A stretch of DNA of 64,000 nt from Prunus persica (lineage: Eukaryota > Streptophyta > Magnoliopsida > Rosales > Rosaceae), in contig NC_034010.1 in the NCBI RefSeq assembly GCF_000346465.2, positions 18,196,919-18,260,918 on the forward strand. The letters are read 5' to 3'. A program made the position numbers and the translations under genes. This document shows positions 56,648 through 64,000 of this stretch, piece by piece. Numbering within the stretch: position 1 is the stretch's first letter; every line of letters starts with the position of its first letter. A model generated the notes under the pieces. That model was not told the DNA's origin and searched no databases. It saw nothing but the letters and a program-made list of their open reading frames with translations.

Positions 56648-59600
56648 TCATCCATCCACAGCTTTTAGACTGTCCCTTCTTTCTGTGAGAGAGTAAAGAA
56701 GAGCGACTGATATGAGAAGTACGAGAAAGAAGCAAGCAGCGGTGATGAGCACTTTCCAGCCACGGAGGAGGCCTCTGGAGTTAATATTGCCGGCTGTCAT
56801 GGCTGCTGCAATTGTTTGCTCATCCTGTACTTTCTCTTCTTCTTTGTCTGGAAAACATAGAAAAGAAATTAGAGGAATTGAAATGAATATGGACTAACCT
56901 GTGAACAATGAATGGTGGAGTAAAATGATCAAATGCGTCAAAAAACAAGACACCTGTCCTATCTTCTTCATCAGAGTCCCCAAGGATCTTACTGAACCAA
57001 ATCGGATCTTGTATGGGTACATTTTTGCGTGAGAGCAAGTATACTCCTGGCACTCCTTGCTGATAAGGAGCAATGGTTTGGTGTTGGGTACTTTGCAGCG
57101 GTTGCACAAGCTGGATGCCAAACTCCTTTACCTGAAGCCAAGGTTCCATAATTACAGAAACAACCAGTTTATCGCCGACATCTACGTGAACCTCCTCCTC
57201 CAACTTCCAATGGCTTAACCATATCATGTCTTCTCCTTCAGCTGGAATGCCGCAGTGTGATGGGGCATAGATTAACTTGATATCCTTACTCTTATTTGTG
57301 ACTCTAGTAATCATTGGCCCGGGTAAAGCCCAAGGAGAATCATTGGCACGTTTTGTATAGACACTAAAGACCTTCAAGCCTCCAATTCTGTGATTATCAA
57401 GTGAAGGAACCGTAAAAGATAATGAGGACCCTTTAGTTTTATGGATGAATTGGCCTGGAACCTCATTCCCAGCAAAAAATGTGGTGAATATACCACGCTC
57501 GTACAGTCCCTAATATATAATATATGCCATGGAAATCACAATATTAATTAGTTAACTTTTCCATCCTACAATCATGAGAGAGAAAGAGAGAGACACAGAG
57601 AGAGAGACACAGAGAGAGGGGTACCTGGACAGGACTCAATTCAGCAACAATTTCAGAATTGTACGGTTTTCGAATCCAAATTGGCGCCATGGATTCCAAG
57701 TTGCACAAGCCCAAAAGGTTGATCATGTCTACATCAACTCTTCCAATGGGTTCTAACTTGTAGTTATATTCCCACTCAACTAGTTTGTGGTTGTCAAAAC
57801 CACTGGTAATGTGAGATTTGAACTCAGAGGATTTATATGTTATTTTTTTTAATGATACACAACACCCCAGATCCAGATGATGTACTTTTGGTAACCCCAC
57901 CAGCGATTCGAGATTTGCACAGCAGGAAAAAGAGAGATCAATGAGCCCCTCTAAACCTCCGATGCAATTTGGTAGACTACAAATTGGATTGTTCGCTAGA
58001 TTTAGTCTTCGCAATGAGGATAGACTACTAAAATCCCTAGGAAAGACACCATCTAAAAGACTGCACCCCTCAAGACTTAAGTCTACTAAAGAGCATGGTA
58101 AACAACTCAAGATAGATAAACTTCTTCCCGGCCAGAATTCACCTAATGGTATTCCATCTATCCCAAGGACTTTCAGAGCCATGTTCCTCAACATCTCAAT
58201 TGATAACTGATTAAGATTTGTGCAACCAGATACAATAAGTGTTTCAAGTGACTTTAGCATTACGATATTCTTAGGAAGCATCTTAAGATTTTTGCAGTCC
58301 CTCAAACTCAAGTAAACAAGTCTCTCTAGGCTTCCAATGGATTCATTGACACCAATCAGGCTTTCACAATCTACAAGAACCAATTTCTCAAGATTGGGGC
58401 AACATGAGAAGTCAGTAGTATTAGTAAGGCTATGAGAGTGGCTGAGATCAAGGATCTTCAATAACGGAAGACGCTGTGGGATAAAAAGTGTACAGGAGAA
58501 AACAATGTGGAGTTAGATGTTATAGATATATAATTTGTTATCAAAAGAAAATCATAATATAAAGGGAAAGAAATTGAAAAGTGAAGAGTTTAACGTACTT
58601 TAGCTCCTTCACAGATTTGTCTCAAGCCACTGTATTGCATTTCAAGAACAATTAGGCTCCCCAAAGGAAAATCAAAGGGTATAGAATCCAAAGAAAATTT
58701 TGTCCAACACATCCATCTTATTCCTGTACAAAATTCTGCATAACATCCGTCGAGTTGTACGTGACTAAGATGGAGTAGTTTCAGTTCTGGCATCCTTGCA
58801 AATGCGTTGGTTTCAATGACTTCCTCATTTGAGTTTATGAGACTCTGTGTGGGGAGCATATGCATGTCCAGGACAAGACCTTCAATTTTTCTTGTACCCT
58901 ATAGAAGAAAGGCGAAAAACATTAATTTGGAAAGCATTTACAAGAAGAAAATATAAATATGCTTACATAAAACACATGTTTCTTACATTCTTTTTTGTCA
59001 GGATTTCAAAGGAATCTCGATGACGCCATACTCTACTACGCTTGCAAAGCTTCTCTGATTCTAGACGAACAATTTCTCTTCCCATTCCACGAATCAAGTC
59101 ATGCATCTGCACCTTGTCATGTTCATCGATTGTTACCAAACACCTATGGATGAGATATTCAATAGTGACAAGTGTATGGAAATCACATCCATCTAGTATT
59201 GTAACAATGCAATCTTTGTCCTTTCCAATAAAGAAACAAGCAATGTGGAGGAATAATTTTTGGTCATGGTCATCTTGCAAAGAGTCGTAGCTTACTCTTA
59301 GTTTCCTTATTATTTCACCATTTGGAATATCTTCCAACTTCTTCAGTGCACTTTTCCATATATATATACTTTTCCCAAATAGAGAAGACCCTAAAACTTT
59401 AAGAGCTAACGGAAGTCCTCCGCAATGGTCCACTAGCTTTTTTGAATACTCTGTGTAATCTTCAAGCGGATGGTCCTGGCCAAAAGCATGCCAACTTAAG
59501 AGCTCCAAAGATTCTATATGATCCAAAGTTTTAACAGCATGCACCTCAGTAATAAATTGATGAGCCTCTAACAATCCTCGATGCCTAGTTGTTACGATGA

Positions 59601-62600
59601 TTTTACTTCCTGGACAAAATCGATCTTTCATCAGATGTACTGCATTTAATTGGTCCACATGATCTACATCATCGAGAACAAGGAGAACCCGTTTAGAACT
59701 TATGGCTTTTTCAATCTCAGTTATTCCTTGACTAACACCGTGTATTTTCACTTCTGTCCCATTCAAAATATCATAAAGAAGTTGCGTTTGTATTTGAACT
59801 AAGCCATTGGGTTGCTGTGAAATTTCTTTGATGTTTTCAAGGAAGCTGCTTCCTTCAAATTTTTGGAAGTTTGAGTTATAAACATGCTTTGCAATGGTTG
59901 TCTTCCCTATTCCACTTATCCCATATATTACAAGTATGCCAACATCATCAGTTGATCCATGCTGTAACCATAAGTTGATATTTTGCACTCGATATTGCAT
60001 TCCAATCATGTTGCGGTCAACATTTAAGGGTGTGCGACTCAGTTTTTCTCCGATTACCTTAACTATTTTCTTGATAAACTTTGCCTCGTACCTAAAGATT
60101 ACAGTCAAAATGAAAGAGAATTCAAACACATGTAATTTTTATACAATTGAATTATAAAGTACCATGGAAATAAGATCAGAAAGTTATACGTGCATGAAAG
60201 AAAAAAATTTAAATATAGTACAGAATCTACCAAATTTTATCCGGTAGTGTGTGCACTATAGTTGTGAATGGGATCAACTGACTAGGTGTAAAAGCTGGGC
60301 GGGGATCCGCTGTCCCGAAATATGATGTCCTCAAATGTCGCTTCTTTATTTGCAACCAAAATCCCACTGCTGCCTAGACACGCCAACAACCTAAGGCAAG
60401 ACAACCACCCCAACCCCATGGCTCGTAAATTGCTTCAAAGTTGCTATGACTGTGTTAGGTTAGCTTTTTTGCTACTTTGTTTTTTGGTTTCCTTGAACAA
60501 CATTGTATTTGCAAAAGTAAAACCATTAAGCTCCAGTTTAGTCTATTGACTAGGTTGATGAAGGCTACTATGTCTGAGAAAAATCAAGCCTCAATGCTAA
60601 TCAAACTCAAAGGTAAAATCATGCGTTGCATATATATTGAGACATGTCGTCAACATGATGACCATTCATGTTACTGTAAACTCATTTAAAATTCTCACGT
60701 CAGACTTATACTTGGCCAGCTATAGGTTTTTTGTCTAACGAATTTTGTCTTATTGTTCCAATCATTAGCCGCCAACTGCATTTATTTATGACCTAGTTTT
60801 TTGGGCTAAAAAAGGAGCTTTGGCATTGAGTAGCCGTCACTTTTGCTACAGAGGAATTTGAGAGCTTCTTCTTCTCTGCTTCTCTCACTGTGTAAGGTCT
60901 GTATTTTTCCAAAAATAAGATTTTCAAAATTTTCTTTGGTCTTTTGAAATCTCCATCTAGAGTATAACCATATCATTCTAGCAAGATCATATTCTTTATT
61001 GATTTTTTTAAGAGGATGGTTTCTTGAAAAAATTGACATTTTTCTTTTTCAGAATCTATAGTTCATTCATTGATTCTATCCTGAGCTCAGTTGCGCTGCC
61101 ATGAGGTGAAGAAGCTGATGGACTCGCTATCATTTCCATGAAGAACATGTTGGAGAAGAATGTTGCACATTGAGGTAGTGCTCATTTCCTAACTAGATCT
61201 AGGTTTGCTTGAGCTTCTGATTATCTATTCTATTACAATCTTCTAGACTTAGTGGATTGCTTGATCAGAGCAACAACTCCCAGTTCTTCCCAGTGGTGGG
61301 TTTCTAAGCGAACATGTTTTTTGGTGTAATGCTTGTGATTTCATAACTTGTCATACTTTGTTTACTATCTTTGATATGCTGACGGATGTTCACACACTTT
61401 TTACCCTAGTTGTTACTAGAACAGAGGATGCCTAGATTGACGAGTCCTTATAAGTGCTTAGATTGTCACTTAGTCATTTGCTAGGCTTGCGGGGGTTTGT
61501 GAATTGCCTGATGAATGGATATGTATGGTGTTGTGTGTTCTTACATCTTTGACTAGTTATTGTCTAGCCATACCTTTGCTAGGATTACTTTGTTGTCTGA
61601 TCTATATGTAACTTGGTTTAAGTTTAATTTTACCCTTCTAACCAAAGTACCAATTTCAAACTGAAAATCTGTGGGAAACATAAAGAGTAGAGTTTAGTGG
61701 CATATCTAATGAAACAACCTGAAATCATATGAGTGGATTTCAATTGAACCAGAGCATCTCATCGGTTTTAGATCACATGTCATCTTCACCACAATTACTT
61801 TTTCTGCAATACATCCTCTCTCCAAGTGAATTAAGTTTCTTTGGTGAAATGAGATTAATGGAACTCAAATCAAGGTGAGACGATCGATAGGCATAAAAAT
61901 CTCATTACCTTGAGTGAACCAAATAAAATAGAAAGAGCTTTTCTTAAATTTTTTAAATCAAATCAAGGAGATGATGTTATTGTGGCCGATGGGTTGAGGG
62001 GGTGGCTGTCGACACTTAGGTAGGCAGGGTGGCTGTTGGATTTGAGTGTTTTTTTTTTCTTTATTCAAAGTTAACACTGTTAGATTTAGAGTTGAGTTAA
62101 TGGATATGTGTCAAGTAAATAGAGAATTGAGGGACACCAAATTCCAAATTTGGGGACAGTGGATCCTCTCCCGTAAAAGCTAACTGAAGATCTATCCTGC
62201 TCTAGATGAGGGGTAAACTTCTGAAGCTAAAGCTCAACTAAACATAAACACAAACCCTTAAAAACTTAGATCAAGCAACTTAGATAACAAGTAAAAGAAT
62301 ACTCGCTTAAAAAGGATGACATTGAAAACAATTAATTGCAGAAAAGTGAAAACTCATTACCATCGATAAAACATCTAATTAATAAATAAAAAATTGTGGA
62401 GATCGCTTGAGATTTGATTCATGAGGGTGAAACACATACAATTAATCAAATATGCAGAAGTTGTTTTGCTTATCTAAAACCGGTTTTATTGCAAAAGTAT
62501 GTCGTGCAACCAAATGACAAGTTTTGAATTCGGAAAGCGTGCCAATTACATTTCGTAAATTTATATTATAATGTATTATATTTGAAAAATTAAAACAATG

Positions 62601-63153
62601 AAAATTGAAAACATCTATTTTTAGCATAGTAGGAACGAAATTACCCATGAGCTTGATTTTGCAAGACCATCCCTGCCAGATCCGCAACTTTTGCAAGTGC
62701 ATCCCTCCATTCCTTCAACTTCTCCAGCGGTTGAGTTTTTTCGTGTCTAGCAAATGCCTTTGCAAGACTTCCTGTCTGCTTCCTTACATGGGATGGATCC
62801 ACGTCGTAGAAAACAGGTAAAACGACATGGTCATCTGAGGTCCTCTTGTGTTCAAGGATCACCACAAGCTCGTCGAGGCACCATCTGGACGACGCATAGT
62901 CTTTCGAAAACACAATAACAGAACTTCGAGAGTTTTTGATTGCTTTCTCCAGTTCGGGCTTAATCTCTTCTCCTCTCTCAAGCTCATCGTCGTCTCGGAA
63001 AGTGTGAAATCGGGCGTTGACCAAGGCTGTGTAGAGGTGGTCAGTGAAAGTCTTGCGAGTGTCTTCGCCTCTGAAACTCAGGAACACGTGATAAAGACAA
63101 TGTCGACGAGCATTAGAAGAGGAGGTTTGCTGAGCTGCTCTCACCAGTGCCAT
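56648..63153 (-). CDS. TIR-NBS-LRR resistance-type protein with C-terminal membrane segment, 6 exons
   Basis: Exons: 63153-62645, 60091-58987, 58898-58599, 58473-57625, 57509-56954, 56847-56648. All are GT-AG and in phase, giving 1172 aa. The start MALVRAAQQ is shared with two relics. TIR domain: YHVFLSFRGEDTRKTFTDHL, with the catalytic-type Glu at about 95 in WCLDEL. NB-ARC: P-loop GISGIGKTT (227-235), VLLVLDDVDHVD, GGLPLALKVLG, MHD at 499-501. Leucine-rich repeats fill exons 3-4. Exon 5 is the post-LRR domain (GNEVPGQFIHKTKGSSLSF, VKEFGIQLV). Exon 6 ends with GWKVLITAACFFLVLLISVA, a membrane-type segment. If the later donor at 56898 is used, the protein instead ends early at 56820 without this tail. 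Such proteins are intracellular immune receptors with TIR NADase-type activity; the pathogen recognised is unknown. Confidence 0.9.
60092..62644 (-). other. Long first intron of the TNL gene
   Basis: 2.55 kb between the TIR and NB-ARC exons, far longer than the other introns (about 90-180 bases). No coding frame with a family match. It may hold older insertions, but I found no ends. Confidence 0.6.
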
Positions 63154-63302
63154 GGCTGGAGTGTGGTGAAGAAACAAACTCTCTGAGAGTGGATTTTTCG
63201 TGTAAGGTTTTACTTCCGGGATTGTCTGAATACATGCACTTAAAAAGCAAGCACCTTTTTATTAAAATCAAGATACCTTTTTTCTAAAAGGATACACGAA
63301 TA

Positions 63303-63438
63303 TCGAGTGAGTCAAGGGGGCAGGCAGCGGTTTTTCGCTTGTTTTAAGGTCAACAAAGCTAATTGGTGGCGACAGGGACAAGTTGTTGTCCTTTCTTAAT
63401 GACTCTTTCTTTGTTTTCCCAAATAAAAGAGAAAAATA
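63303..63438 (-). promoter_or_regulatory. TNL upstream segment (duplicated at 55.6 kb)
   Basis: Lies 150-285 bases upstream of the TNL start codon and is repeated at 55596-55740. That conservation fits a promoter or 5' UTR piece copied with a lost gene copy. The exact TATA position was not determined. Confidence 0.4.
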
Positions 63439-63519
63439 ATGCATTCACTAATCTTGGATTCGATTGGAGATTCCTTAAATTTAAAGTATGTAAGTCTAAT
63501 TATTTACCTCATGAAGGTC

Positions 63520-63780
63520 ATTCAGAGCATCTACAATCATACTCTCTATTTTTTAGTCTCTCTATTTTTTAGTTAAATTTTAACTAAAAATATATAAAAG
63601 TTATTTTAGGAGCTATCTATAAAATTTAAACTCCAATCATGTTCTCTAGTTTAGGAAGTCATAAATGCTATAACTCTTTTTTAATTGGTCAATCTCTATT
63701 AAAAAATAATATTAAAAAAATAAATATTAATTAAAGATTTGAAATATTCATTAAATAAAACAGTATTAAATTATAATGAG
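63520..63780. mobile_element. MITE-like sequence
   Basis: GAGCATCTACAATCATACTCTCTATTTTTTAG resembles the common plant 'GAGCATCTCCAA...' MITE terminus. A degenerate repeat (ACTCCAATCATGTTCTCTAG) lies 110 bases on. The far end was not located. Confidence 0.3.
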
Positions 63781-63811
63781 CCACTAGGAAGAAAAATTAT
63801 ACAGTAGTACG

Positions 63812-63845
63812 GTAGTACCACGTGGCAATTGACACGTGGTACTAC
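63812..63845. promoter_or_regulatory. Perfect palindrome with two G-boxes (CACGTG)
   Basis: Arms GTAGTACCACGTG and CACGTGGTACTAC are exact reverse complements, separated by 8 bases (GCAATTGA). Each arm holds a full CACGTG core with GG/CC flank, a bZIP/bHLH (ABRE/G-box) site. It lies about 660 bases upstream of the TNL start. It could be a paired regulatory site or the inverted end of a transposon. Confidence 0.6.
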
Positions 63846-64000
63846 ATTCCACTGAGCTTGCGACATGTGGACGGTAATAAATTTCTCCGTGACGATGTTT
63901 GCCTTCTCCAATCCTTTGTTTCTTTGTTATTCTTCCAAGACTGGACTCAAGTTTGAAGGTGCCAACCAGAGAGAAGTTTGAAGGTGCTGACCAGAAAAGA

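Noticed and set aside
61060..61200. Possible snoRNA-like segment in the TNL intron (CTGATGG near ATGAAGA)
   Set aside because: No convincing C and D box pair with closing stem.
1..64000. CRISPR array, bacterial operon or phage content
   Set aside because: No regularly spaced repeats or prokaryotic gene organisation; introns and plant families throughout.

Overview
This is AT-rich plant nuclear DNA from a eudicot. The mix of intron-containing plant genes (DUF247, DUF1639, mTERF, KH, TIR-NBS-LRR) and many young transposons is typical of woody Rosaceae. Prunus or a relative is my best guess, but that is inference from family resemblance only. There is one assembly gap, a run of N at 2030-2315 next to a GT microsatellite.

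Layout. 1-1200: LTR-retrotransposon-like sequence with a 100-bp tandem duplication. 1240-7999: a Mutator-like element (MULE) with about 103-bp terminal inverted repeats. It holds a broken MuDR-type transposase, an inserted block that looks like pararetrovirus or LTR promoter sequence, and on the opposite strand an intact GRF zinc-finger/coiled-coil/membrane gene. 8045-8340: a first-exon-like ORF left next to the MULE. 9229-11047: a complete seven-exon gene for a short KRR1-like KH protein. 11.8-21 kb: a DUF247 gene (16255-18681) among relics of itself and two copies of a ~985-bp direct repeat, with a nest of TIR elements and a Helitron in between. 24.4-25.5 kb: a DUF1639 gene. 29.5-31.2 kb: an organellar mTERF gene. 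33.2-36.3 kb: a nine-exon triple-KH RNA-binding gene.

36-63 kb is a rearranged NLR (resistance-gene) region. The 3' end of the KH gene and an NLR pseudogene behind it exist twice (36.0-40.2 kb, and 42.8-44.5 plus 48.45-50.8 kb). The second copy is split by a 4-kb block holding a CGR1/CCDC86-like ribosome-biogenesis gene and is further interrupted by a solo LTR that contains a foldback MITE. Both NLR pseudogenes are mosaics: a TIR-type first exon is followed by a CC-type NB-ARC-LRR, and the first copy ends in a TNL-type C-terminal domain. Next come a TNL pseudogene on + (51.3-54.8 kb, holding a SINE) and, tail to tail with it, a TNL on - (63153-56648) that appears intact. Its six exons join in phase into 1172 codons ending in a predicted membrane segment.

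How it fits together. The housekeeping-type genes (KRR1-like, DUF1639, mTERF, KH, CGR1-like) are unrelated single loci. The NLR and DUF247 loci are families expanding by local duplication and decaying by deletion, with young transposons marking the order of events.
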